A program made the position numbers and the translations under genes. The notes beneath the pieces were generated by a model that did not search any database, had not been told where the DNA came from, and worked only from the letters and a program-made list of their open reading frames with translations. From Clostridia bacterium (GTDB lineage: Bacteria > Bacillota > Clostridia > Christensenellales > UBA1242): a DNA stretch of 12,953 nucleotides. This document shows positions 12,858-12,953 of the stretch, in pieces. The stretch spans positions 1-12,953 of the forward strand of contig JAFZXQ010000014.1 in NCBI GenBank assembly GCA_017616705.1. The letters are read 5' to 3'. Positions within the stretch are counted from its first letter, which is position 1. Each line of letters opens with the position of its first letter.

Positions 12858-12953
12858 TTATCTTAACTTGAATGCTTCTTTACACACCTTGTGAGTATGT
12901 ATAATGTATTCCTCAATATCGATTTTATGTAACTTATTTATATTATCCAACAA
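12858..12953 (-). CDS. C-terminal 31 residues of an unrecognised protein (cut by window edge)
   Basis: A minus-strand frame is open from the window edge to TAA at 12860-12858, encoding a peptide that ends VCKEAFKLR. It stops two bases before the GGAGG of the next gene, the spacing expected for an operon. The end matches the pattern of the following gene's C-terminus (II-x-T-x-x-V/I-CK-x-x-F). The start and most of the protein lie beyond the window. Confidence 0.6.
   Translation of the reverse strand: MLDNINKLHKIDIEEYIIHTHKVCKEAFKLR

Larger units (their letters stand above)
11545..12953. mobile_element. End of a putative integrated element (continues past the window)
   Basis: This segment begins at the anticodon-loop breakpoint of the broken tRNA-Arg(CCU). 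Its first 300 bases hold no gene, only spaced repeats and a terminator. Then come small orphan genes in mixed orientations, unlike the long housekeeping-style genes to the left. No integrase, relaxase or phage structural gene is in view, so an integrative conjugative element, a prophage or a genomic island are all possible. Confidence 0.6.

Noticed and set aside
12641..12871. Plus-strand open frame of 76 codons and similar frames at 4595-4922, 7273-7461, 8589-8828, 10048-10299, 11301-11486 and 12021-12230
   Set aside because: Nearly all lie antisense to well-supported genes and have no ribosome site or family-like sequence; 11301-11486 overlaps the start and promoter of the acidic-protein gene.

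Overview
The window looks like a low-GC Gram-positive genome, most likely an uncultured Clostridia-type member of Bacillota. The evidence is strong AT bias, sigma-A style promoters (TTGACA / TATAAT, often with an extended TGn -10), GGAGG ribosome sites, hairpin-plus-T-run terminators, a heterodimeric multidrug-type ABC pair, and a tRNA gene with encoded CCA. No lineage is proven. All 14 visible stop codons are TAA.

Layout, left to right. (a) 1-200: start of an unrecognised minus-strand gene, divergent from a membrane-anchored endonuclease/exonuclease/phosphatase (EEP) family hydrolase (421-1515); phased A-tracts lie between them. (b) 1559-2938, minus: a protein with a JAMM-like metalloprotease motif and a long Gln/Pro-rich tail. 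It converges on the EEP gene at a shared bidirectional terminator. (c) 3098-3172, minus: tRNA-Arg(UCG) with its own terminator. (d) 3204-3488: extremely AT-rich DNA holding a promoter, a large palindrome and a terminator on the minus strand, possibly a small RNA. (e) 3495-3599, minus: a 34-residue microprotein, divergent from a SAM methyltransferase (3670-4452). (f) 4515-8097: two overlapping ABC exporter half-transporters whose motif asymmetry fits a heterodimer, followed by a terminator. (g) 8183-10873: an operon of a 37-residue membrane peptide, a 299-residue membrane-anchored protein and an ABC-exporter-fold protein with a badly degraded ATPase domain. (h) 10895-11377, minus: an unknown acidic protein, converging on the operon at another shared terminator.

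At 11501-11544 lies the 3' half of a tRNA-Arg(CCU), from the anticodon loop to CCA, still followed by its terminator but lacking any 5' half. This is the expected scar of a tyrosine-recombinase element inserted at an anticodon loop. By its polarity, everything right of about 11545 (spaced repeats, then four small orphan genes) is likely the end of an integrated element that continues beyond the window.

The most interesting parts are the operon built around a pseudo-ABC protein (8183-10873), the integration boundary with its repeat array, the JAMM-like protein, and two promoters placed so that translation would start at or next to the first transcribed base (leaderless starts at 3670 and 4515).
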